DNA from: Saprospiraceae bacterium UBA6168
GTDB lineage: Bacteria; Bacteroidota; Bacteroidia; Chitinophagales; Saprospiraceae
Length of the DNA stretch: 47,851 bases
Direction: 5' to 3'
Assembly (NCBI GenBank): GCA_002435785.1
Contig: DIUC01000036.1
Coordinates: forward strand, 1-47,851
Shown here: piece by piece, positions 40,512 through 47,851 of the stretch
Numbering within the stretch: position 1 is the first letter of the stretch
Layout of the letters: every line of letters begins with the position of its first letter
Made by a program: the position numbers and the translations under genes
The notes under the pieces: model-generated
Seen by the model: the letters and a program-made list of their open reading frames with translations, nothing else
Databases searched by the model: none
What the model was told of the DNA's origin: nothing

Positions 40512-42032
40512 TCACCCTTTCGTGCCAGCCCATGCTTCCCGGTCGGGCACGGTGTGCTGGCGCAAGATCCGCCCATTCTCTGCTTTGACCCGTCCATCGC
40601 CGTGCATCCCCCATAGGATTTCACGGGCATGGCGGTGTGCGGCGGCCAGTTCTACCACCGGGGCGGGGTAATCCTTCCCAATCACGACGCCATAAAGTTG
40701 TTGCTCCATTAGTGTCATTTTCCACGGCTCATGGATGAAGTTTTCTGGCACGTTGCGCAGCTCCGGCACCCATTGTTTCACAAAAAAGCCAGTTGGGTCG
40801 TGCTCTTGCCCTTGTTTTACAGGGTTGTAGATTCGGACGGTATTGATGCCCGTGACCCCTGACTGCATTTGCCATTGCGGGTAGTGTATGCCCGGCTCAA
40901 AGTCGAGGAACAACTTGGCGAGCCACTCGGCGCCCGGCTGCCACGGCTGCCAGAGCAGGTGCGTGAGGAAGGAAGCCAGCATCGCCCTCATGCGGAAGTT
41001 GACCCAGCCGGTGGCATGGAGGCAGCGCATGCAAGCATCCACGAGCGGAAACCCGGTGCGGCCGTTCTGCCATGCTTCGAGCAGGCTGGGGTCGGTTTTT
41101 TTCTCCAAAAAATCATAGCCCCGGTTCACGTTTTCGAACTCCATACGGTCTTCGCTCTCGAATTTTTGAATGAAATGCGCCTGCCACCGCAGCCGGGAGC
41201 CGAAGGCGGCGTGCTGGTGCTTCCATCGGATGGTGGGCAGCGTATCGTTCCCCGTAGCCGATAAGGCCGATGCTTGATAGACCTGCCGAACGCTCAAATT
41301 GCCCCAGGCCAAGTAGGGCGAGAGGCGGCTGCATCCCCGGCGGCTTTCGAGCGGTTTGGAGATGGATTTGGAATACAGCTGGATGCGGTTGGCTAGGAAG
41401 GACTTCAGGTAGGCATGGGCATAGCTTTCGCCGCCCGGCTGGAAATTGAGGTTGGGTGGCGATGCCAGACCTGTGAGGTTTTTAAAACCTGACAGGTCTT
41501 CAGCGATGACTCCCTGCCACTTCGTCCAGTCCACCCGTGGCTGTGGCTTTGCCATGAAATCGTACCAATGCTCCCGCCAATCCTTGCGGCTGCGCAAGCC
41601 CCGCAGCACGCCATTGCAAGCGCTTTCCCGCCAGGCGATGTTGTTTGCTTTGCAAAAAGTGGCCACTGCCTTGTCCCGGTCATAGGTGATTTTCAGCCCC
41701 GTTTCTTGGTGGGAAAAAATGGTTTGGATGGAAAAGCGGGCACTGATTTGCGCCAATACGGCCAGCAATTCATCTTGAAAAACAAGCACTTCCGTTCCGT
41801 GCTGTTCCAACTGGCGGTTCATGTCCGCCAGTGATTGCTGAACGAACCGCCAATGCCGCTCGTCGTATTGCGGAGCAGCCATGACCGATGGCTCAAAGGC
41901 ATAGAGCAGCAGAACGGGCAGTCCCGCTTGTTGCGCCAGCGCCAACGGCTCGTGGTCACGCAAGCGCAAGTCCCGCTTGAACCAGACGATGTTGACGAGT
42001 GGGCGATGGGTTGCGGGTGGTTGAGCGGACAT
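40512..42032 (-). CDS. cryptochrome / deoxyribodipyrimidine photolyase family protein
   Basis: A 506-residue FAD protein. The N-terminal alpha/beta domain starts VNIVWFKRDLRLRDHEPLAL; the FAD-binding half has SRLSPYLAWGNLSVRQVY near 235, WQNGRTGFPLVDACMRCLHA-type block near 332 and WVNFRMRAMLASFLTHLLW after it, and the FLDFEPGIHYPQWQMQSG stretch near 385. It probably repairs UV pyrimidine dimers using blue light or acts as a photoreceptor; the class (CPD or 6-4) is not fixed by what I see. The start is ATG 42032 (an in-frame TTG lies two codons upstream). A palindrome of 33 bases is inserted in frame around residues 178-188. Confidence 0.92.
   Translation of the reverse strand: MSAQPPATHRPLVNIVWFKRDLRLRDHEPLALAQQAGLPVLLLYAFEPSVMAAPQYDERHWRFVQQSLADMNRQLEQHGTEVLVFQDELLAVLAQISARFSIQTIFSHQETGLKITYDRDKAVATFCKANNIAWRESACNGVLRGLRSRKDWREHWYDFMAKPQPRVDWTKWQGVIAEDLSGFKNLTGLASPPNLNFQPGGESYAHAYLKSFLANRIQLYSKSISKPLESRRGCSRLSPYLAWGNLSVRQVYQASALSATGNDTLPTIRWKHQHAAFGSRLRWQAHFIQKFESEDRMEFENVNRGYDFLEKKTDPSLLEAWQNGRTGFPLVDACMRCLHATGWVNFRMRAMLASFLTHLLWQPWQPGAEWLAKLFLDFEPGIHYPQWQMQSGVTGINTVRIYNPVKQGQEHDPTGFFVKQWVPELRNVPENFIHEPWKMTLMEQQLYGVVIGKDYPAPVVELAAAHRHAREILWGMHGDGRVKAENGRILRQHTVPDREAWAGTKG
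41467..41499. repeat. 33-bp near-perfect palindrome inside the photolyase gene
   Basis: Arms AGACCTGTGAGGTTTT / AAAACCTGACAGGTCT around one T, with a single mismatched pair. It is read in frame as EDLSGFKNLTGLA between the photolyase domains. Same kind of word (ACCTGTCAGGTTTT) as the REP-like palindromes of Bacteroidota intergenic regions, as I recall. Confidence 0.9.
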
Positions 42033-42052
42033 GGTCAAATGTCAAGGTGGCC

Positions 42053-42223
42053 TTATTTTGGGGCCAATGCTTCCAGCTTTTTCGCCACCTCTTCTGCCTC
42101 CGCCGACTTCTGGGCAAAGCCCTTTATGTCGCCCTTGCGTTGGAGGTCACGGGCTTCTTCGAGCATCTTGGCGTACTGTTCCCGCAGTTCTTTGGTGGGG
42201 TCTTTTTTGAATAATCCGAACAT
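42053..42223 (-). CDS. DUF6435 small protein
   Basis: A 56-residue basic-acidic helical protein beginning MFGLFKKDPTKELREQYAKM and ending AKKLEALAPK, with QRKGDIKGF in the middle. The MFGLFKKDPTK start and the overall length and pattern match the DUF6435 family of small proteins that occurs across marine and Bacteroidota bacteria. Function unknown; a coiled helix that could bind a partner is likely. Its stop is 20 bases before the photolyase start, so it is probably cotranscribed with it. Short enough to be missed by ordinary gene cut-offs. Confidence 0.88.
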   Translation of the reverse strand: MFGLFKKDPTKELREQYAKMLEEARDLQRKGDIKGFAQKSAEAEEVAKKLEALAPK

Positions 42224-42228
42224 GGTGT

Positions 42229-42350
42229 GAATTGTTTTATTGTTGAATTGTTGAATTGTTAGATTACTAAATTGTTAGATTGTTGAATTGCTGGATAGTT
42301 TGGTTGTCGTGATGCGGGTAACAATAAAACAATTCAACAATCCAATCATC
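42229..42350. repeat. TTGTTGAATTG phrase repeat, self-complementary
   Basis: The left part repeats GTTGAATTGTTAGATT-like words and the right part (about 42320-42350) has the inverse CAATAAAACAATTCAACAAT. It fills the gap between the SDR and DUF6435 genes and overlaps the SDR stop codon. Confidence 0.7.
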
Positions 42351-43050
42351 AAGCAATTTTTAAAGACGACATGCCGCCGTCCAAGCCGATGACTTGGCCA
42401 GTTATCCAAGTGCTTTTTTCGGATAAAAGGAAGTGTGCGAGGTCGGCGATTTCGCTGGCTGTTCCGACCCGCTTGAGGGGGTGCCTTGCGCCAGCGGCCT
42501 CCTTCTTTTCGTCGGAGGCAAGCAAGCGGGCGGCGAGCGGCGTATCTGTCAGCGAGGGGGCGATGCAGTTGACCCGGACGGCGGGTGCCCACTCGGCGGC
42601 GAGGCTGCGGGTGAGGCCCTCCACGGCACCCTTTGCTGCCGCAATGGAGGCATGGAACGGCATCCCCTGGCCCACAGCGACCGTGCTGAACAGCACCACA
42701 GCGGGACTTTCGGCATTTTTCAGCGCTTTTTGCGCAGCCTGTAGGACCTTGACCGCACCCAATACATTTATCTGAAAATCTTCGAGAAAAGCCGCTGGTT
42801 TCAGCGAGCGGAACGGCTTGAGGTTGATGCTGCCGGGACAGTAGGCGATGCCGTCCAAACTGGCTGGCAGTTCGCTTTCGGCCAACTCGTCTTCGAGCAG
42901 GTCTTTGTGTAAATGCGTGACGCCGGGCAGACCGTCCAAGCTGTCGCCCGTTCGGGAAACGACGAGGATTTGGTGGCCTTCGGCGCTCAGTTTTTTCACC
43001 AACTCCAGCCCGATGCCAGAGGAGCCGCCTGCGATGAGATAGTTTTTCAT
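42349..43050 (-). CDS. SDR family oxidoreductase lacking the usual catalytic tyrosine
   Basis: A 233-residue classical-length SDR. Cofactor motif GGSSGIGLELVKKL at residues 8-21, the LHKDLLE acidic turn, CPGSINLKPF in place of the NNAG segment, and the C-terminal TGQVIGLDGGMSSL. The active-site Ser lies in VVLFSTVAVGQG, but the YxxxK position reads IAAAK (HASIAAAKGAVEGL), so the Tyr is replaced by Ile. The same HASxAAAKGAVEGL pattern occurs, as I recall, in a subset of SDRs, so this may be a family trait. Substrate unknown. Upstream of the DUF6435 and photolyase genes on the same strand. Confidence 0.88.
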   Translation of the reverse strand: MKNYLIAGGSSGIGLELVKKLSAEGHQILVVSRTGDSLDGLPGVTHLHKDLLEDELAESELPASLDGIAYCPGSINLKPFRSLKPAAFLEDFQINVLGAVKVLQAAQKALKNAESPAVVLFSTVAVGQGMPFHASIAAAKGAVEGLTRSLAAEWAPAVRVNCIAPSLTDTPLAARLLASDEKKEAAGARHPLKRVGTASEIADLAHFLLSEKSTWITGQVIGLDGGMSSLKIA

Positions 43051-43161
43051 TGAACCGTGGTTTTGATTTTGTGCGGCGATTCAACAGGGTGGGGGGGAAA
43101 TGGTTTAGGGAAAGGGTGGTGTTTATAGTTGATTGACAAACTGTTTAGGTTTTGTACTTCA

Positions 43162-43217
43162 CAAGGGGGGCAAGCCCCCTTGGAGACAGCGCATTTCCAA
43201 GGGGGCTTGCCCCCTTG
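43162..43217. repeat. strong GC-rich inverted repeat
   Basis: Arms CAAGGGGGGCAAGCCCCCTTGG (written here in two parts: CAAGGGGGGC + AAGCCCCCTTGG) and its inverse CCAAGGGGGCTTGCCCCCTT differ by one G. Each arm is itself palindromic around GGGGGC/GCCCCC. The remaining 43051-43374 gap holds no gene. Confidence 0.8.
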
Positions 43218-43374
43218 ATAAAGTGACCAATCAGTTAATCAAGGAACTATAGGTGCAGGAATATGATTTTTCCAAAGGTAGGATTGGAAAAAATTTGGGA
43301 AAAATTTGACAAAAGTCAACGTAATTTGTGATGTTATTTTTGGGTTCCGTTCCTGTTTTTTTTAGTAAACCAAT

Positions 43375-45054
43375 ATGAAAGGCACTTTTTTTTTCCGCAA
43401 TTTCATCCATGCTATCCTGTTTTTTCTTGCTTTCCCAGTGGCCGGCCAGCCAATTGCTTTGAGTATCAGTGGCAACGAGTTTCATGGGGTGGAATCTTTG
43501 CACCAATCCATGTACTGGGCCACCGACCCTGCCGGTGAAATGAACTTGCAGGAAGCCCAAACCTTACCTTTTCTTCCTTTTTCGGGCAGTTTCGAGTTAA
43601 AAAAGAAGAGTGCTTACTGGTTCCGCTTGCCCATCAAAAACACATCATCCGACTCAGTTCACCTTTTGTTGTGCTTTGACAAGTTTCCCCGGTTGGATTT
43701 GTTTTTCGAAAAAAAACCGGGCGAATGGGAACACCGGAAAGGCGGAATGTGGACCAATTTCAGCGAGCGCAGTTTTCCATTGAGTAGGTTCTGCCACCCC
43801 ATCCTGCTCTCTGGCGGGCAGGAACGGACTTATTTCCTTCAACTCTCGGATTATTTTCATCCGGGGCTGGTGAAACCCAACTTTCGTTTGTTGACCCAAG
43901 CGCAGGAAAAGGAGCAGCGGTTGGAGGCGGCCATGAAAGAGGTTGGCTACAAGGTTTTTCAGGGGGTGTTCTTTGGCGTATTGGCATTGCTGGTGTTTGT
44001 TTCCCTTGTTCATTTCCATTTGCACCGCAACCAAGCCTACCTTTTTTATGCAGCATACGCCATGACCATGTTCGTTTTCTATTTAAGGAGTTTGGATTTG
44101 GAGCCTCCGTTGCCCTTGTTGGGGGATTTTAAATCCTATCATGCCAATTTGGAAGCGCCACTTGGGTACATGAGCTATGCTTTTTATTTGCAGTTTATCC
44201 GGCTATTTCTCGATTTGCACCTGAGGCTACCAACGCTCGACCGGATTTTTCTGGGGGGAGCGGCTACTTTTACGGCATTGGCTGTGATAGACCCCTTGGT
44301 TTTCCAGTTTTTGGAGGGATGGCAACTGAGCCTGAACGTTCACCATTATGTCAAGTTGCCTTTCTTCCTACTTTCGCTATGGGCCATCTTTGTCATTGTT
44401 AGCCAATTAAGAAGCCGCCTGGCCATCTTTATACTCACAGGGGTTTCGCTGCTGTTGTTACCAACCATTTTCACGGTGGTCGCCGATAGGGTGCCTGGGG
44501 TGTATGAGGGTATTTGGAGCAACACTGCTCGTAGTTTTACCCCTACTGGCAGCAAATGGACTTGGTACATGTATGACGTGAAAGTGGGCCTTTTGCTCGA
44601 AATGGCCTGTTTCCTACTGGGGCTTACCTGGAAAACACGGCAGGAAAATGAGCGCATCAAGGGGTTGGCAGCGGCACAAACTTCGCTGCCTTATAACCCA
44701 GCACCTGAAAATGGTGTGAAAACGGCTGTGCCAATTGAAAATCCGATACTTCTGAAAGTTAGGCAAACCGTGACGGAAAACCTTGCCGACGAGGACTTCA
44801 ATGTAGAAAAATTGGCCAAGAAAATGGCCATGAGCCGCTCCAAGCTCTTTCGAAACCTCCAATCAGAAGGCGTCAATGCTTCCGAACTCATCGAATCCAT
44901 GCGCCTGCAACAAGCAAAAACCCTACTGGAATCCAGTACCCTGACCCTTTCCCAGGTTGCCGACGAGGTTGGGTATAAGTCGGCGGCGCAATTATCAAGG
45001 TCTTATAAAAGGGTTTTTGGAATGCCCCCAAGGGGGCGAAACGGTCATGTTTAG
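43375..45054 (+). CDS. 7TMR-DISM membrane receptor fused to AraC-type DNA-binding domain
   Basis: A 559-residue protein. A signal-like N-terminus and a periplasmic 7TMR-DISM extracellular domain (about residues 25-190, with YWFRLPIKNTSSD and RTYFLQLSDYFHPG) are followed by seven membrane helices (about 197-420) with HRNQAYLFYAAYAMTMFVFYL as the 7TM-DISM core. Instead of a kinase, the C-terminus (about 455-555) is an AraC HTH: FNVEKLAKKMAMSRSKLFRN and LTLSQVADEVGYKSAAQLSR. It should sense an outside ligand (sugars in related domains) and bind DNA from the membrane. Stand-alone gene; the next gene encodes another HTH protein. Confidence 0.9.
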   Translation: MKGTFFFRNFIHAILFFLAFPVAGQPIALSISGNEFHGVESLHQSMYWATDPAGEMNLQEAQTLPFLPFSGSFELKKKSAYWFRLPIKNTSSDSVHLLLCFDKFPRLDLFFEKKPGEWEHRKGGMWTNFSERSFPLSRFCHPILLSGGQERTYFLQLSDYFHPGLVKPNFRLLTQAQEKEQRLEAAMKEVGYKVFQGVFFGVLALLVFVSLVHFHLHRNQAYLFYAAYAMTMFVFYLRSLDLEPPLPLLGDFKSYHANLEAPLGYMSYAFYLQFIRLFLDLHLRLPTLDRIFLGGAATFTALAVIDPLVFQFLEGWQLSLNVHHYVKLPFFLLSLWAIFVIVSQLRSRLAIFILTGVSLLLLPTIFTVVADRVPGVYEGIWSNTARSFTPTGSKWTWYMYDVKVGLLLEMACFLLGLTWKTRQENERIKGLAAAQTSLPYNPAPENGVKTAVPIENPILLKVRQTVTENLADEDFNVEKLAKKMAMSRSKLFRNLQSEGVNASELIESMRLQQAKTLLESSTLTLSQVADEVGYKSAAQLSRSYKRVFGMPPRGRNGHV

Positions 45055-45255
45055 GCACTTCTCTCCAAGTAGGATTCCACTTTGCAACAAATCGTCCTCA
45101 CTTTGCAACGAATCGTGCTGCCCATTTTAGTGCGATGCGGCTTATTTGCACCGTAAGGCAGCTAAAGGAAAGGGGGCTTTGCAGCCTAATTTTTATGCCT
45201 CAAGGAATAGTTGGATGCCATTCCCTGTAATTTATTCACTGACCCGATTTGTCAA

Positions 45256-46149
45256 ATGATTACTGCCGCAAAAAAATACTTAGACCTTGGCAATACCATC
45301 GTCCAAACATTTTTCTTCCTCCGCAACCTGACAAAGAATTGCGGGGAGCCTGTAAATTGGTCGCATAAAAAATTAAAAGAGTTTTTCCATTCGCTCGGTG
45401 ACAACGACCTAATGGCCAACCGTTTTTTGATAGCATCTGATATGAGGGCTAATCAAGCTATTTTCCGAATGAATGTTGAAAAGTACCTTGACTATGAAGG
45501 AGAGTTTACGATAGACAAATTTTTTAGGACTATTCATCTGGACTATCTCAGGGACTACCTAAAATGGTCGGTGACCATATATCTCCATGCCCAGCACATC
45601 AAAACCTCCTTGATGCCGATGCAAGTGTCCTTTCGGTTGGCCATGCCCATGAAGTTAAAAAAGATTGGGTACCATTGGGTCATGATGGAGGCATTTCCGT
45701 TACAGATGGACGCTGAAAACAACTTGGTCACTCACCTGAACATTTTCACCCCGTTACGGCCATTCGATTCAAAAGAAAAGATTCCATTGGTAGGCGATAT
45801 CTGGAGTAAACATACCCGACATGAAGAATGGACACAGGCGATTTGGAAAAAGGTATTCGCCAGCCCGAATTGCTTTATCCTGACCCCAGAGCAGCGCCGT
45901 ATTGTTGACCTTTTGCGAAAGTCGCCCGAACTGACGAATGCAGAAGTAGCACAGCACCTGGGCAAGCAGAAAAACACCATTGATGTGCAGAACAAACAGA
46001 TATTGGTAAGGGCGAGGGACTGTTTTCCGCTTCACGCTTTTGAAACGGTGAAGGACGTCGTTGCCTTGCTGAATGAACTGGCTTTTTTTGCAAAGGAATT
46101 GCACGGCACCGATGAAGAGGATGGTAATCAAATTGTAGAGATATGGTAA
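45256..46149 (+). CDS. HTH (LuxR/GerE-type) transcriptional regulator
   Basis: A 297-residue protein with a long N-terminal sensing region of unknown family and a C-terminal helix-turn-helix: LTPEQRRIVDLLRKSPELTN then AEVAQHLGKQKNTIDVQNKQIL near residues 210-255. The N-terminal part has no membrane segment or receiver domain but has aromatic-rich segments (HWVMMEAFPLQMDAENN) like PAS-type ligand pockets of Bacteroidota LuxR-like regulators. The first in-frame start at 45211 is a TTG; the ATG at 45256 is preferred. Targets unknown, possibly the beta-helix lipoprotein gene downstream. Confidence 0.75.
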   Translation: MITAAKKYLDLGNTIVQTFFFLRNLTKNCGEPVNWSHKKLKEFFHSLGDNDLMANRFLIASDMRANQAIFRMNVEKYLDYEGEFTIDKFFRTIHLDYLRDYLKWSVTIYLHAQHIKTSLMPMQVSFRLAMPMKLKKIGYHWVMMEAFPLQMDAENNLVTHLNIFTPLRPFDSKEKIPLVGDIWSKHTRHEEWTQAIWKKVFASPNCFILTPEQRRIVDLLRKSPELTNAEVAQHLGKQKNTIDVQNKQILVRARDCFPLHAFETVKDVVALLNELAFFAKELHGTDEEDGNQIVEIW

Positions 46150-46310
46150 CGCCAGCCTGAAAATTGCCGCATTACCTTTGACCATCTGCTCACATCAAAT
46201 TACTTAGACGAACAAATTGGCTATACCCCCCCAACTGCCCATCTCAGCAACCGGTTTCACCAGCAATCCAAAATCAACAACTTTATTTTTTCACTAAACA
46301 ATTTCAACCA

Positions 46311-47420
46311 ATGAAAAATCTAATTTACTTGCTTGCATTCAGTGCGGTCGTGTTTTTTCCAAGCTGCCAAAAGGACAGCGAAACCAGTCCTGCCGCACTT
46401 GAAATCCAAACGCCCGCCGACTTCCAAAACGACGACCTAAATGCCGTCACCGACCGCTCCAACTGCGTACAATCCATTACCATCCCAGCCAACTCCGTGG
46501 ATGCGCTCGCCGATGCGATAGCCAATATCTGCACTGGCGGCACCATCACCTTGGCGGCTGGCCTTCACACCGAAAATGCCGGCATCGTCATCGGAAAAAG
46601 GGTGACTATTAAGGGGCAAAATGGCGCAGTGCTGAAAATTCAGGCCAACTATTTGGTGGACTTTAGCGAAGCAATTGACGTGGCGCTGCACTTCAAGTAT
46701 GCCACCAATTCCAGGTTAGAAAACATCGAAATTCAGCCGACCACCGCCATAGGCGGGACCGCCGTGCTGCTCGAAAATTCCGGTGGCACCACCATCCACA
46801 AATGCAAATTCGATGATTTTCAATGGTCCATTCTGGTGGAAAAATCACCCGGCGTCAAGATAACCAACAACGTAATCGAGGCGTCCACTGCTTGGCAGAC
46901 CGGGGTAATACCTGAGGCAGATGGCATCGTTGTCATCAATGGGCATGGCGCCCAGGTTAGGGGCAACGAAGTCTCTGGCGCACTGTTCGGCATCTGGCCT
47001 TGCGACAAGGATGGCAAATGCCAGGACAACTACACGCACCATAATTACATCGGGATTATTTTGTGCAAAGTGCCTGATAATTCATTTGTGCTGCCAAGCG
47101 GGCAGGCCACAGGTGCAACTTTCCCTTGTACCCACTGGACGGTTACGAACAATAATTCGGAGCATAATTTCGATGCTGGTTACATCGTGATTGACGGGGC
47201 CAACAACAATAAGCTCATCAACAACAATGCCTCCAACAACGGCACCTATGACATCGAAATGGTGGGCGATTCCTATCGTTTCGGCTTCCTCACCCCGTTC
47301 ACCTATAACAATATGGTACAGGCAGGCAGTTTCCAGAACATCACCATTAAGGACTGTGGACAGAACAACACGGTACATGGTGGGGTGAAGGTGAATACGG
47401 GGGTGGACCCTTGTTATTGA
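46311..47420 (+). CDS. parallel beta-helix lipoprotein
   Basis: A 369-residue lipoprotein. The signal ends VVFFPSCQKDSE, with Cys19 lipidated and an Asp/Glu-containing stretch after. The mature region is a right-handed parallel beta-helix: repeated coils of the form NNVIEASTAWQTG, VRGNEVSGALFGIW, NYTHHNYIGIILCK, NNNSEHNFDAGYIVI and NNKLINNNASNNGTYDIEM. Such folds include polysaccharide lyases, epimerases and surface carbohydrate-binding proteins. No catalytic cluster can be assigned by eye. The N-terminal part CTGGTITLAAGLH resembles the PbH start of surface parallel-helix proteins. Followed by a strong hairpin. Confidence 0.88.
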   Translation: MKNLIYLLAFSAVVFFPSCQKDSETSPAALEIQTPADFQNDDLNAVTDRSNCVQSITIPANSVDALADAIANICTGGTITLAAGLHTENAGIVIGKRVTIKGQNGAVLKIQANYLVDFSEAIDVALHFKYATNSRLENIEIQPTTAIGGTAVLLENSGGTTIHKCKFDDFQWSILVEKSPGVKITNNVIEASTAWQTGVIPEADGIVVINGHGAQVRGNEVSGALFGIWPCDKDGKCQDNYTHHNYIGIILCKVPDNSFVLPSGQATGATFPCTHWTVTNNNSEHNFDAGYIVIDGANNNKLINNNASNNGTYDIEMVGDSYRFGFLTPFTYNNMVQAGSFQNITIKDCGQNNTVHGGVKVNTGVDPCY

Positions 47421-47445
47421 GCTTTAACAATAAATACTTCTTTCC

Positions 47446-47487
47446 ATCCTTGAAAATCCAAAATTCAAGTTTCAGATTTTCAAGGAT
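47446..47487 (+). terminator. hairpin after the beta-helix gene
   Basis: Perfect 13-base stem ATCCTTGAAAATC / GATTTTCAAGGAT with a 16-base loop. No T run directly after it. A second, weaker hairpin (GGCTGCG / CGCAGCC) lies at 47660-47692. No convincing gene is seen in 47421-47742. Confidence 0.6.
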
Positions 47488-47742
47488 GACACTAAAAGAT
47501 GAAGTACCTGCACAAACCCTTCTCGATTGAACTCGAACGGAATGTTTTTCTGGACGGGTTTCGTTCGGTCTCGGTGATTTATCGGGGGACGGTGCAATCG
47601 AAGCGGCTGGTGGTTGCGAGGTTATAAACGCTAAAAAACTCAATCGCATGAGCAGGCAAGGCTGCGGAGTGTTTTTGATGCGCTTCGCAGCCCCTTACAT
47701 GGCTCTGTAAATTCATTTCAACAACCATTAAATTTAATTGTT

Positions 47743-47851
47743 ATGAACAAATTTTATTATTTTTTAATCATGCTATTTATTTCATTGGGAGCTAATGGAC
47801 AAGCTTCCTTAGAAATTATTGATGAGTGGGCGTTGTTGCATGAATCGGCCA
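47743..47851 (+). CDS. partial gene for an exported protein (cut by window edge)
   Basis: The first 36 codons of a gene starting MNKFYYFLIMLFISLGANGQ, a signal peptide, followed by ASLEIIDEWALLHESA. The reading frame is open to the edge of the window. The strong signal sequence and a hydrophobic core in a typical Bacteroidota style point to a secreted or outer-membrane protein. Nothing more can be said about function. Confidence 0.75.
   Translation, partial: MNKFYYFLIMLFISLGANGQASLEIIDEWALLHESA

Noticed and set aside
47499..47627. 42-residue plus-strand frame MKYLHKPFSIELERN...
   Set aside because: It starts 12 bases after a terminator-like hairpin, has no ribosome site and matches no family known to me.

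Overview
The window reads as chromosomal DNA from a Bacteroidota bacterium, most likely near the Saprospirales. The clues are three type IX secretion C-terminal sorting domains, a type III glutamine synthetase, candidate TAnnTTTG promoter elements, SPI-and-SPII exported proteins with Bacteroidota-style leaders, and a carotenoid gene set of the kind that makes monocyclic saproxanthin/myxol-like pigments. The gene at the right edge is cut off. I saw no rRNA or tRNA gene, CRISPR array, transposase or phage gene.

Layout. 0.1-4.5 kb: a Planctomycete-type pair (DUF1501 and PSCyt1/DUF1549/DUF1553) separated by a CBS-domain gene. 4.8-7.0 kb: glutamine synthetase III. 7.1-7.6 kb: a toxin-antitoxin-like pair (DUF4258 + YgiT/MqsA zinc finger). 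7.7-10.9 kb: a secreted serine hydrolase and an ABC exporter. 11.4-14.7 kb: four same-strand genes for a geranylgeranyl reductase, a 2[4Fe-4S] ferredoxin, a gamma-tocopherol-methyltransferase-like enzyme and a homogentisate-type prenyltransferase; together they look like a prenylquinone or tocochromanol-like pathway. 15-22 kb: a 21-bp minisatellite, lipoproteins, a Vat-like acetyltransferase with a RibD/DHFR-like partner, secreted proteins and a second serine hydrolase. 22-23.8 kb: a LytS/LytTR two-component pair. 24-32.1 kb: folE, a crtA-like monooxygenase, a tightly overlapping opposite-strand operon (crtD-like, cruF, crtY, methyltransferase), blh (retinal formation) and a proton-pumping rhodopsin. 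32.5-43 kb: redox enzymes, a DUF2071 protein, an ECF sigma factor with a membrane-anchored beta-barrel partner, a duplicated DUF4397 secreted protein, a photolyase, a DUF6435 small protein and an SDR. 43.4-47.8 kb: a membrane-bound AraC-type regulator, an HTH regulator, a beta-helix lipoprotein and the start of another exported protein.

How it fits together. The 24-32 kb block is a light-use locus: lycopene is cyclised, decorated carotenoids are made, beta-carotene is cleaved to retinal, and the opsin uses the retinal to pump protons. The 11-15 kb block draws on the same isoprenoid precursor (GGPP) and may make a reduced-chain prenylated quinol antioxidant. The photolyase at 40.5 kb suits a light-exposed life. 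crtB, crtI, crtE, crtZ, HPPD and tocopherol cyclase are not in the window.

Non-coding DNA is unusual. Many gaps hold short phrase repeats (heptamers and similar words, often as a forward block followed by its inverse), long inverted repeats, and one palindrome inserted in frame in the photolyase gene.
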